DNA of 64,000 nucleotides from Macrothele yani (Eukaryota > Arthropoda > Arachnida > Araneae > Macrothelidae), in NCBI GenBank assembly GCA_039090855.1, contig CM077013.1, positions 139,149,240 through 139,213,239 of the forward strand, read 5' to 3'. This document shows, in pieces, positions 45,521-55,899 of this stretch. Position 1 is the first letter of the stretch. The number at the start of each line of letters is the position of its first letter. The notes below the pieces were generated by a model. That model had not been told where the DNA came from. It worked only from the letters and a program-made list of their open reading frames with translations, and made no database searches. Both the position numbers and the translations under genes were made by a program.

Positions 45521-45793
45521 TAGAATAACTTTGCCAGCAATTTCATACACTATGGGAAAGGTTGCTAGCCTAACCGAGCGGGAGAAATTAAAAATCTGAG
45601 TCTACCTCGATCCCTATCATTGCCACGCAAAGAACTAGAAAGGCCAAAAACACATACCTTCCGATTTAAATCAACCAGAAAACCTTTGCAAGGAAATAAG
45701 TATTCCAAGAAACTAGACGCACAAAGCACCAGCAAAGCCAGCTGCACTGCAAGCGAAAAAACAAAACAAAAGCACCAAACAATATAACACATA

Positions 45794-47006
45794 CACTATA
45801 TTGAGCAAAGTCACCGCACACCCTTTCAAAAGCAAATGAACTGATCCGCTGCGTACAGTTCCAAACGGTATAAAAACAAGCCTGCAGCTCACTGCGATAT
45901 GATCGCAGTGTGAGGTTGTGTGAAAATGTCGCGGCGGGAGAGAAATTACTTTGAGAAACGAAAGATGGGTGGGTGTTATATTAGTGGCTTGTCCATATGA
46001 GAAATCGAGAGGCGTTTAAACACACCGCAGTCAACTGATTTGGATGTACTTCATAAGTGAAAGATACATGGCGTGCCTGAAGCAGCAAAACGTACAAGCA
46101 GACAAAAGAAAATCAGTGATAGAAGACGTTGAAGTCTCAGGAGAGTCGTTACAGTTAATCGACGGAGTACTGCACAAGCCCTCAGTGTACAGGTGAGTAA
46201 AAATGCTGCAACCTCGCTTTGTACACGTACCATTTGCATAGAACTTCATTCCTTGGGTTACCATGGTTGTGCGGCTGCTCAAAAAGCCTTTCATCTCCGT
46301 TCGGAATGCTACTCGTCGTTTAGCATGGTGTAAAGAACATTTATCGTGGACTGTAGATCAATGGAAATGGGTCCTATGGATTGATGAATCCAGATACATG
46401 ATTCATCAGTCTGATGGCCGTGTGTGAGTATAGCGGCAGCATGGGGTACGCTATTCACCACAGTGTATACTGTTCCTACGGTCAGGTTTGGAGCTGGCAG
46501 TGTACTCGTGTGTGGGTGTTCACATTCGTTATCGTGGACAAACCTGTTAACCAGCACGTCTATCTCGATATTCTGGACAATTATGCGCCCTACTACCTCT
46601 GTGGCAATACTACGGAACCAAGCCTTGTTGGTACCAACACGATAATGCACCGAGCCATAAAGCAAGGACTGTTACAGGGTGGTTTGACGATAATTCCGTA
46701 TCGTGTGTGAACTGGCCAGTACAGAGCCCTGATCTTAATCCCATAGAGCACCTATGGGATGAATTAGAGCGCCGCCTAAGAAGTTTGGAACCAAGGCCTA
46801 CTACTAAGCAACAGTTAGCGACAGCATTATGTACTGAATGGAAGCTCATAACTATCCCTGTGTTCCAAAACCTTGTCGAAAGCATGTCTCGAAGGGTCAG
46901 TGCGTGCATTAAGGTTAAAGGTGGGCCAACACCTTACTAATGTATGTCATTAAATTCTATGTTGTGTTTCTGTTCTAGGTGTCCGGTGACTTTTGTCAAT
47001 ATAGTA
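45794..47006 (+). mobile_element. Tc1-like transposon, family C, copy 3
   Basis: The 5' end CACTATATTGAGCAAAGTCA follows TA; the 3' end TGACTTTTGTCAATATAGT precedes TA. This copy shows the normal 5' leader of the family (TCAAAAGCAAATGAACTGAT; GGTATAAAAACAAGCCTGCA). Confidence 0.92.
45926..46940 (+). pseudogene. Tc1-family transposase (family C copy 3), many stops
   Basis: The ATG at 45926 gives MSRRERNYFEKRKMGG, then CYISGLSI and a TGA. Further stops and shifts follow through the DNA-binding part. The C-terminal part is open at 46707-46940: QSPDLNPIEHLWDELERRLR (catalytic Glu) to KGGPTPY. The second catalytic Asp would be in GTNTIMHRA, already decayed. An older copy than 20477-21358. Confidence 0.88.
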
Positions 47007-47052
47007 TATATATACACAGTCAGTTTTTAGTACAGTACTTCATACACATATA

Positions 47053-47699
47053 CCGGGTGTCTCAAAAAAGGTTGAAACCATCTTTTAAGTCTTCAATGGT
47101 TGATCACAGATGCATACTTTCAATTAGAAAAATACTCTGAATGACGTAAAGACTTACGACATGGCAGTTGCACACTGTGAGTATCATTTGCAAAAAAATA
47201 AAAAAATAAAAATTTTTTAACACAGCCTTCGCAGAAAAAAAAATTAAACATAAAAAAGTTGCGCAACGTCCTACTTTGTCCAAAAAAATAATATAAAAAG
47301 TGTATCATCTGGAGTCCTTATTCATTTTGAGGGCTCCACAACTATGCAGCTAGACAAGCTACCGTTCGCTTAAATGATCTCCAGGCGATACATGTTTTTG
47401 CAACTTTCGTCGTGAATATATCCACGAGTTTTGCAAGCAGAATTACGCGGTTTGTTTTGTAGACTAATTAGGGCATTTGGCAAGTTTTTTTTTTAAACTT
47501 TGTTTTTTCCGCGAGGGGTGTACCCATTTTTATTTTTATTTTGTTTTTACGCAAACTCTACCCACAAGGGTGCAGCTGCCATCTCGTAAGCCTTTCCGCC
47601 ATTTTTTTTTTTTTAGTATTTTTCTAATTGAAAAGTATGAATCTGTGATCAACCGTTAAAGAGATAAAAGCTTGTTTCAATCTTTTTTGAGACACCCGG
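47053..47699. mobile_element. Fold-back MITE, 647 bp, TA target
   Basis: The ends CCGGGTGTCTCAAAAAAGG and its reverse complement are flanked by TA on both sides. Inverted homology continues inward for about 150 bp per arm (for example GGTTGATCACAGAT at 47100 against ATCTGTGATCAACC at 47641; ACATGGCAGTTGCA against GCAGCTGCCATCT). There is no coding sequence. The ends and the TA site suggest a Tc1/mariner-derived MITE (inference). Confidence 0.87.
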
Positions 47700-48439
47700 T
47701 ATACGGGGTGTGAAAATTCATATATTCCCATAAAAACGGGGAGTGACTTGTACATATACGAGGTGTGACAATTTAATTCACAGAATGGTCACTTAGTGTC
47801 GCGTTTGTGGCGATGCGGACATTATCACGTGCCTATGCATGTCTGGACATGTTTCAAGTAGTGGAGGTGTTAACGGCAGACTAGATGAGCCATTCGCATA
47901 ACTGCCGATTAGTCCGTAGTTTCTACGGATTCAGTTGTCCAATTACGTTACTACGGAACGCACTGTTGAAACTACGGATTCTACGAATTTTCCTTTCGTT
48001 TTTCAAGATCAGTGTTTCTGCTATTATGATATGTATAAATGCTCTTTATTGTCATAAAGTGCAATTTTGGTGGCTGCCCCTGTAATGTATGACCATGTGG
48101 TAAGGTCATACCTACATGGTCATTGTCTTACCCATGACTTACCTCCACTTCTTTTTAGTGCATTTTTGTTTTAAAGTGCATGTTTCTTTTTCACAAAGAG
48201 ATGGATCGTTTCTTAAGAAAGCGTCAAAATGAGGATGCAGCTTCAGTGCCACACACACACACACAAAACAAAACAACAAAAAAAAAAAAAAAAAAAAACC
48301 GAAGAACTGCCAGAAACCAGAAATATAAGGAAGAATCTTCTAAACAGTGGCCCTGCGTTATTGCGCGTCAGAGAAAGAGGAACATGCCTATTACCCCTAC
48401 ACCTAAAATTACCGGATATAACTGTTACCACTAGATAAA
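47700..48439. other. Non-coding; possible transposon ends
   Basis: TATACGGGGTGTGAAAATTC (47700) and TATACGAGGTGTGACAATTT (47755) look like unpaired mariner-type ends. CA and A runs lie at 48251-48297. No gene was recognised; the 84-residue lysine-rich ORF at 48180 runs through the poly-A and is not credible. Confidence 0.4.
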
Positions 48440-49051
48440 GACAAAGAAGTTAGTAAAATCATACAATGTATTGATTATGATACGCTTTCCAACATACCAG
48501 AAATCATTACTCAAGTTTTTACTCAAGTTATAAGGATAATGACTGTGGAATAAATCTCACTCCTGTGCCCTGACCTTTGACCCCATTTCGATTATATTTA
48601 ACGGAACCGGCTCAGTATACCTGTGGAACAACATGATAAAGTTTTGTCGCAATGGAAGCATTTTTACGTACGTTATGAGACATAAGGGCAATGGAATGGA
48701 TCCCACTCCTATGGCTTGACCTTTCACCCCATTTCATCCATTTTCAACAGGGTTTGTCCCCAAGTGGTACCCTACCACATACTAAACTTTCATCGAAATC
48801 GAACCGTTTGTAGTCAAGTTATGATGCATAAGGGCAATGGAATGGATCCAGCTCCCATGTCCTGACATTTGACCCGATTTCGTCCATTTGCAATAGGCTT
48901 CGTCCCCAGGTTGTTCCCTACCACATACTAAAATTTCATCGAAATCGAACCATTTTTACGTGAGTTATCGCGCGGACGGACAGACAGCCAGACAGACAGA
49001 CGGAGAAAGCTGGAGCATATACGCTTCTTCAACCAACGGTTTGAAAGCGTA
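48440..49051 (+). repeat. Repeat element with 146-bp tandem units, copy 2
   Basis: Same family as 22025-22746, with one unit fewer. Units are spaced 146 bp (ATGGAAT at 48691 and 48837). It starts with the shared GATTATGATACGCTTTCCAA and ends GGTTTGAAAGCGTA. Before the end lies CGGACGGACAGACAGCCAGA. Confidence 0.85.
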
Positions 49052-50369
49052 AAAAAGTAGCACTGAGCCATTTCAGAAGTGAACATTATAAATTCCATGA
49101 AATAAAAACTTTCACTCAGATGAAGATGCAGCAGTAAATTAAATTGTAGCTATAAAATTTTAAAATGTGTGTGTGTGTGAAACAAAACCATATAGAAGAA
49201 TGTAAGGAATTACTTTATCGGATCGGAAGCAGTAGCTACGTATACCAATATTCCGTGTAATAATACTCCGTGGCTAATGATGTTGGCTGCAGTGCCGTAT
49301 CTTGGGTCCGAGACTTGGACTATCTCACCCCCCCCCCCCCCCCAGTTCTGTTTATTTTTTAAATTGCGAAGTTAAATTTTTAATTAAGTAATAGAAACAA
49401 CTTATTTTAGGACATGCTATTGCTAACATGATACCAAATAATTATGAGGATTTGGATTTGAATACTTTATTTGTGCACGAACTCCATTCTTCTTTAATTT
49501 TGTATGAACCTGAGTGTTACGTTTTCATAAAAAATTTCTTCCTTGTAGTTTTTCAAATTAAAAAAAAAAAGTGTTTTTCTATTGACAAATCAGCCAGTTG
49601 CTCGAATGTGCATGTCCTTGTGTGGCTCCATGATAAATCTTGATTCTTTTTAATGTAGAAAAACTTCGTTCGGCAGTTGCAGTTGCTGATGGAAACTTTA
49701 ATATTAGATCTGCTAATATGTACACCCCACTAAACACTATGTCCAATTTGTTCAACTTTGGGTAACAATTAATGTTTCTTACTGATTTGTTTTGTATTCA
49801 TCAAGGGAGTAAAACACCTTCAGTTCATTTTTTAATCTAGCTGTATCAAAGTTTGAAGCATAGAGTTCTTTAAGCTCTCATAGTAGATGTCTGGGAAGCT
49901 TTCACAAAAGTTATCAAAACAGTTCGAATCCAACAAAGCCACGAATTTAAGATATAATATCAATGATTTTAATTCTTTGACACTTCACCCAAACTGAAAC
50001 AACTCTCGCGAAACACGTGCTGTTACAGACGGAAGCATGAGAATGAATAAGGTAGTCGAAGTCTTCTTCTTTCTGAGCGAACCGTTACGCTAAGCAATGG
50101 CTCATTCCCCTCCATACGCGCATTCATGTTGTCATGGAAACGCTAGCAGGCGATCGTATGGAAGATCTTCGAATCAGAACAGCGAAGTTTCTGGAAGAGC
50201 TGGTTGCGCTATGCCGTTGGTCTTTGCACGGCAGACTGATCAAAGAAGCGAATTCGCACGTGTTTTTATCGCAGAGAAAGCATCGACATATCTTAATAAC
50301 GTTGATAATGGATTTTTATTTGTGCATTCTCTGGGCTTCGCAGCTGACTTCAGTATACTTCTGTGAAGT
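49052..50369. other. Non-coding; poly-C run; no gene recognised
   Basis: A C run lies at about 49327-49343. The ORF at 50134-50406 (starting METLAGDRMEDLRIR) has no recognised motif and runs into a SINE, so I do not call it. Confidence 0.4.
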
Positions 50370-50380
50370 AAGTCTGTATG

Positions 50381-50594
50381 GCCGACCCGGTGGCGCAGTG
50401 GTCTAAGGCGCTGGCCTCTGATCATTCGTCCGTAAGGGGTCCGGGTTCGAATCCCGGTGAGGCATGGATGTTGTGTTTGTCTTATGGCACTGGCTCTCTC
50501 CCTTCCCTGGAACCAGTGACCCTAAATTAGGGACGGGCGACTGCTTATAGCCCATTGAGTTGCTCACGGTGATCGTTAAACCTCCAATCAAAAA
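50381..50594 (+). repeat. SINE family 1, full length, inserted in a palindrome
   Basis: tRNA-like head (CCGGTGGCGCAGTGGTCTAA; GGGTTCGAATCCCGG), full body, short A tail. The 11-bp target duplication AAGTCTGTATG is at 50370-50380 and 50595-50605. The downstream copy is one arm of a perfect 17-bp inverted repeat (50595-50611 with 50617-50633). Confidence 0.93.
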
Positions 50595-50633
50595 AAGTCT
50601 GTATGAAGCCAGAGAATGGCTTCATACAGACTT

Positions 50634-53480
50634 GTAACGTATACTCTATATTCACTTTCCTTTTGATTTTACTATCTCTGGTTATTTTATTTTACTATGT
50701 AAATTATCTTCTTACTGAACGAAATATTATTTCACCCGATGAATGAGATCTGGCAATGAGTGTAAGTCATGACGTGGTGGTAGCTAGTGTATAGGCGCGT
50801 TCATCGAGACTTAGGGAGAGCTTTTGTTGTTGTTATGAGAGAGCGTTGTTGTTTACGGAGAGCGTTTATAATACGAGGAGAGATTCTTCATTAGTGTAAA
50901 ACAAGTTGTGTGTGTGCTTTAGATGACCAAGAGTCTTATAATAAAGAAGTTTGTGTAAGTTAGTTTTTCTCAATTCATAGTTTTTGTCAGACCTCTGTCT
51001 GGCTGTTAGGTTTACAATTAGTTTCTTACCATAAATAACCAGCGTTAAGACTTTATTTACGTTCGTAATTAACTAGTAACAACACCCTTTTGAATTCACT
51101 ACTTTGAAGCTTAGTACAAGTATATCATTAGCTAGCTGGTAGGTAGAGCATTATTCATTCATAATAATTAGCTTAGCGAAAAGCAAATAAAGCTAATTCA
51201 TTATAGACTTACTTCACTATACTTCGATACTGGTGTCCCCACCATTGAGAAGCTGGTCTGATTTACCATATCTGTACAGTGGTACTGTCTACTATTTCCT
51301 CGCCTTCCACTGTTCACACATTTCTTTCTCTCCTAGTGCCTCGTTTGGTTTGGCTTTTATTTATTTAGCTGTTATATCCAATACATACAGAATATCATAG
51401 ACATGTGACAAATGGGATAATAATAACCCCTTTTCCCCAAATAATGACGTAAGAGCACCCGAAGAGCACTTTTATCAGCCTCCATCCTCTGCTCACCTCA
51501 TAACGCAATGTGGTTGCGTGCTAAATGCACGCCATGAGCGTCATGTATTCCACGTCATAAACAGTCGATGGCGTCGTTTGGTTTGCACCAGAATGGGGGC
51601 ACAACATTACGTGTCGCTCAAAACGGGACGAACTTTTGACTCCCCATGGTGGTCTCGGCATAACGAAAAACTCCCCTTCAGTGATCAGGTACATATCTTA
51701 TGGCACGTGTCTACGTGTGAACATGTGCTTCGAGCAAAACGGGGATCAGTTCCTGGAACAAAAGTATATTCTGAGATGTCCATACAAATGGCACACTAAC
51801 ATTAAGGTAAGTGAAAGGCAGAAACAGAAATTCTGAAAATGTCCAAGGACTTTCTGCTGGCCCTGCATAAGTCTTGATAGACCGCGTAACCGCTTCTTGC
51901 TTTAAATTTGGCGAAAAAGAAGAAAAGGAAGTGCTTCTTCATATGGTATTTATAAATCACCAAAATCTTTTGCAGCCGAAAAGAGACCTGCACTAAGATT
52001 GTTATCTAGAATACAAATCTGCTGGCCCGCCAAGCCCGGCGCGCGTCCAAAGCAACAGGCCGGGCTGGGCTAACAGTGTTCCCTGATTTCTTGGTCTGTT
52101 TAACTGTTTTGCTGGCTTTACTTAATTCCATGACATAACCTAGGGCGTAGTCACAAAAACAAGGAGGGGCACTTACAGTGTTTTTACCATATGTAGGTTA
52201 TAAGATGGTAAAACCACTATGGGGCTTGTTGACAGCAAAATGATTCCACCCCTAGCGAATGTGTGTGTGTGTGTGTGTTGTGTGGAGTGGGGGACGGGGA
52301 GGGGTCTGCAATGATACGGGGTGTCCGTGTGTATGTTGGTATGAGAGAGTGGAAAGACATCGATTTTTTCCCCTATCCCTAATCTGTATAGGGATTGACT
52401 TTTGTAGTGTTATCACTTGGTAGTTCAGGGGAAAAGAGATTTTGAACCCGCATAGTTTTCTTTTTTTTTTTGTCTCTCTTTAATGGTTACATTATTCGCC
52501 AAATCTAAAAGTTTAGTTAATATTTGTAGGCTTGCATTTAACTAAATGTTTTGAATAATATCCCATTTCATTATTTAATTTTCACAATTCAATAAATACA
52601 ATAGAAAAACAAAATAATACCAAATGGCACACCACGAAATTGGCCGGGCCAGGCCTAAACAAGAGCTGCAATTGGTGGGCCCGGACCGGACCAGGCCGAG
52701 TATATAATATTTGAAACGGACCGAGCCGGGCCGTGCTTACCAAATAAGATTTCTGATCTAGCCTTCCCCAATTCTGAAGGACAGAGGAAATAAATGGAAT
52801 AACCGCCGGAAAGAGCTCAGACATCACGAGGGATTTTCGCCTAAAGACTGGAAAAACCTTTACAAAAATACCGTCTAAATGAGTAATAAAGGCAGATCGA
52901 TTAGTTAACAGTGTCATACAACACAGACTGACAGATAGCCAACTGCGTCACGTTTCATGCAAAGAGTTCCCACCATTGTTCATGGAACATGTATTCTCTC
53001 CTGCGGTCACTTAGGAACGTAAATTGATAGTTATAATTTCTTCTCGAGAAAATATCATCAATGTTAAATCCTTTTGCACGTGACGTTAAGGCCGGGGAAA
53101 TCTTTTTACAACGTATATCTTTACTATAGATAACCGATGCCATCCGCCCTCTAAAAGGTTTCTAAATCATAATGTGGTCAAATTTCTTTCTAATTTTATT
53201 TGCATTAAAGTGCTACTTAAAAGAATAGAACAATCGTCTAACAAATACGACTGACGGTCATTTTCTGACTTTTAACAAATCAGAAAAGATTACCAGATTG
53301 ACCTTGCCAGCGTTTAGACAATGATATGAAAACGCGCTTGTGGTTAATGAAATTGCAAAACTGATCTGATGATTAAGTTTAACGCGTATTCACTCTAATT
53401 GCTTAATCTGAAATAGCTACTACGCAACAGAATGTCGTAATTTTATTATCTTCAACAGCATCCGCATAAAGCAATTTGAA
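50634..53480. other. Non-coding; GT microsatellite and GC-rich patches
   Basis: GT repeat at about 52259-52280. GGCCCGGACCGGACC-like words occur at 52020-52080 and 52630-52740, perhaps ends of decayed hAT-type elements. No gene was recognised in the ORFs here. Confidence 0.4.
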
Positions 53481-53489
53481 ACTTCGAAG

Positions 53490-53716
53490 GCCGCCCCGGT
53501 GGCGCAGTGGTCTAAGCGATGGCCTTTGATCATTCGTCCGAAAGGGGTCCGGGTTCGAATCCTTGTGAGGCAGGGATGTTGTGTTTGTCTTACAGCACTT
53601 GCTCTCTCTCCTTTCCGCGGAACCAGTGATCCTAATTAAGGGACGGGCGACTGCTTATAGCCCATTGAGTTACTCACGGTGCTCGTTAAACCTCCATTAA
53701 AAAAAAAAAAAAAAAA
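53490..53716 (+). repeat. SINE family 1, full length
   Basis: Head with GGTGGCGCAGTGGTCTAAGC and GGTTCGAATCCTTG, body and A17 tail. The flanks ACTTCGAAG (53481-53489) and ACATCGAAG (after the tail) form a 9-bp target duplication with one mismatch. Confidence 0.88.
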
Positions 53717-53741
53717 CATCGAAGAACTTGAAACAAAGTCT

Positions 53742-54182
53742 TGTGGAAACATAAGCTCGTCCGCGATGGACATTAATTCCGTGTCCCTTCACTCTGGAGT
53801 AAGTCGCTCTCCCAACTATGCTACGCGGACAGAATGTCTCGCTGCAGATTTGTCGTCTTGACACATGTTTTCACCTCGGTAGTACGTCACATCATCTCCC
53901 TCTTAATTTTTTTCTCTTTGAAGCGAAGTAGGATATTTTTTTTAATTCCATACAATGTGTAGAAAAAACATCACACATATTTTTCGAAGAACCCAACGGC
54001 CAGTGGATGCAGTTTTCACAATCGGGCGCCAATGTGAAAACACAAGTTTGTCCGCGACGGGTATCGAATTCGCGTCCCCTCACTCCGGAGTAAGTCGCTC
54101 TCCCAACTGCGCTACGCGCACAGAATGTCTCGCTGCAGATTTGTCGTCTTGACACATGGTTTCACCTTTGTAGAAAGTCACA
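53742..54182 (-). mobile_element. TRIM family A, complete
   Basis: On the minus strand: 5' LTR 54182-54033 (TGTGACTTTC...TTTTCACA), one base, a primer site TGGCGCCCGAT at 54031-54021 complementary to a tRNA-Lys-type 3' end, a ~140-bp non-coding interior, purine tract TTAAGAGGGAGATGA, and 3' LTR 53891-53742. Both LTRs are 150 bp. GTCT flanks both sides (53738-53741, 54183-54186), a 4-bp target duplication as made by many Gypsy-type integrases. An interior hairpin lies at 53955-53978. There is no coding capacity, so it depends on proteins supplied by another element (inference). Confidence 0.93.
53759..53830 (-). other. tRNA-like cloverleaf inside a TRIM family A LTR
   Basis: A 72-nt segment on the minus strand begins GTCCGCG and ends CGCGGAC, giving a perfect 7-bp acceptor-like stem. 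Between them lie TAGCATAGTTGGGAGAGCGA (box A and D arm), CTTACTCC...GGAGTGAAG (anticodon-arm-like) and a decayed box B (GGAATTAATGTCC). The other LTR has the same segment at 54050-54121, with a better box B (GAATTCGATACCC). It is not a functional tRNA gene; it may act as a Pol III promoter or a structural element. Confidence 0.75.
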
Positions 54183-54376
54183 GTCTTCAATATGTTTTCT
54201 TAATATTTGGCACCCTAATTGGATTTGAAATATGTTTTGCAATTTTCTAATTTTTAGCCCTCTCAAACGTAAGTAAATTTTAAATATCTTGGATGTCTTG
54301 TAACGTACCAGGAGATGTGACGTACCTGCCCGAAGGACGCACACGACATAAAGGCAGATAGGAATCAGAATAAAAT

Positions 54377-54448
54377 GTCCGCGTAGCTCAATTGGTAGAG
54401 TGACTTATTCCGGAATGAGGGGATCCGGGTTCGAATCCCGGCGCGGAT
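54377..54448 (+). other. tRNA-like cloverleaf in TRIM family B 5' LTR
   Basis: Folds as acceptor GTCCGCG with CGCGGAT, D arm GCTC...GAGT, anticodon arm CTTAT-TCCGGA-ATGAG with only 6 bases in the loop, variable GGGAT, and T arm CCGGG-TTCGAAT-CCCGG, which is perfect. Box A (TAGCTCAATTGG) and box B (GGTTCGAATCC) match Pol III consensus. The 6-base anticodon loop argues against a decoding tRNA. Confidence 0.85.
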
Positions 54449-54684
54449 AAAAATGACGGAGAAATTTACTTCGTTATAATGACGCCCGAACTATCCTGAT
54501 GACCCGACCGTTCAAAATCTCGCATTGGTGTGATGTTATTTCCACACCGCGAGATAGGAAAAATAAGAGCAGCACTTCGAAAAAAAAATAAATAAGGGGG
54601 AGATGATGTAACGTACCAGGAGATGTGACGTACCTGCCCGAAGGACGCACACGACATAAAGGCAGATAGGAATCAGAATAAAAC

Positions 54685-54756
54685 GTCCGCGTAGCTCAAT
54701 TGGTAGAGTGACTTATTCCGGAATGAGGGGATCCGGGTTCGAATCCCGGCGCGGAT
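54685..54756 (+). other. tRNA-like cloverleaf in TRIM family B 3' LTR
   Basis: Same 72-nt cloverleaf as 54377-54448, identical or nearly so, including both internal promoter boxes and the 6-base anticodon-like loop. Confidence 0.85.
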
Positions 54757-54786
54757 ATGACTGAGAAATTTACTTCGTTATAGTCT

Positions 54787-55899
54787 GAAACAAAAACTTA
54801 AATGTTTTTGGTTTAACTAAATTCGGGAGAGAAATCTCTCAAGTTACGTTGAGACTATGGGTGTTGAAAATAATCCTTCAAAATAGTAACAGTAGGCACT
54901 GGTTAAAGGCTGCAACTATAAGATCTGAACTCCATGAACGAGTAGTTCAAACGAACAAAAAGAATCGAGCCAAGTTTTATCTTAAGTTTTATAAAATTTA
55001 AGATAAAACAAAGATAAAGCTTGAAGAAACATCTGGTGTGTTTGTTACTAAATTAATTTTGTGGAAATGCATTATCAAAAGCGAACTAGTTTTCACTACT
55101 GGAATTAGGTTGGGCTTTTGTGAAAGACGAAGAATGTCTTGGAGAGGTACCAAAATTTCTGACCATTCGGTTTCACTGCAATATGGTAAAAGGTTCACGG
55201 CAAGATTCTAGAATTAACGAAAAGCGTTACTTCAGTCACATCTTGCCATTGTACTACTTAATGCCTTTTAGGTAAATAGTTTTCAATGTTTCATCTGTAA
55301 TCATGATAAGAATGACTTGTGCACATTCAAAATTTTTCAGACGCACAATTTTATCGGTAGGAAAAGCTCGATTAATTGTGTTGGGGGTAAAACAGTTTTT
55401 ACCCAATCGAACTAGTAAATCTTTCGGGAAAATATGGAAAATTTAAGACATTACAACAGTTCGTTTTTGTAAGAAGAGATCAAAATTTTCCTTCGGTTTC
55501 CACAATCAGTCTTTAGTGGTTGCCATTTAGTTTTTGCTCCATCTCTAAATTGGCCTTGATTTAAAAGCTAAAATCGTGACATTTAAGGAAAATGTAACTT
55601 AGTAGGAATGTGTAAAGGCTTGATACCGTAGAAAAGAATGAATTGGTATGGATAAAATACCGTCATTTCATCAGCTTGACAAATAAATGGCTGACAGATC
55701 AATCACTAAATTTCCAGGAAGAAGACCAAAAACTGAAAAAGGCGAAAATAGATCTGATATCTTTTATCTTTAAGGGTTTTACGACCTCTCATGTATATAG
55801 CAGATGAGTGTATAAAGACCTTCACAGAAAGTTCTAAAATGACGGTAGTGAAATTAATGTGCTGAAGCCGCGAATGAGATAAATTCAGGACACTATATA
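54787..55899. other. Non-coding, no feature recognised
   Basis: AT-rich; no ORF with a recognisable motif, and no terminal repeats seen. Confidence 0.4.

Larger units (their letters stand above)
54299..54782 (+). mobile_element. TRIM family B, complete, with tRNA-like sequence in each LTR
   Basis: 5' LTR 54299-54478 (TGTAACGTACC...TTCGTTATA), then a primer site TGACGCCCGAAC at 54480-54491 (one mismatch to a tRNA-Lys-type site), a ~95-bp interior with a hairpin (TCTCGC 54518 to GCGAGA 54554, inner stem GGTGTG/CACACC), purine tract AATAAGGGGGAGATGA, and 3' LTR 54607-54782. GTCT is duplicated on both sides (54295-54298, 54783-54786). The LTRs differ mainly by a 4-bp indel and a few substitutions, so insertion was fairly recent. 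Total length 484 bp, non-coding. The LTRs end in TA rather than CA, which is unusual. Confidence 0.93.

Noticed and set aside
47755..47890. A second mariner starting TATACGAGGTGTGACAATTT
   Set aside because: Only one end-like sequence; no transposase and no opposite end could be located.
48180..48438. Lysine-rich ORFs of 84 and 69 residues
   Set aside because: They read through a CA repeat and a poly-A tract.
50134..50406. 90-residue ORF as a host gene or exon
   Set aside because: No motif recognised, no splice context could be judged, and its 3' end is SINE sequence.
52020..52740. A complete hAT element in the GC-rich patches
   Set aside because: The GGCCCGG-type words at both sides do not form a convincing inverted end pair and no 8-bp duplication was found.
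54377..54448. A genuine tRNA gene
   Set aside because: It folds well but has a 6-base anticodon loop, recurs in both LTRs and in solo LTRs, and lies within a retroelement.
53490..54786. All tRNA-like blocks treated as one SINE family
   Set aside because: The 53490 element has an A tail and variable-length target duplication (SINE), while the blocks at 53742 and 54299 sit inside paired LTRs with primer sites, purine tracts and 4-bp duplications.
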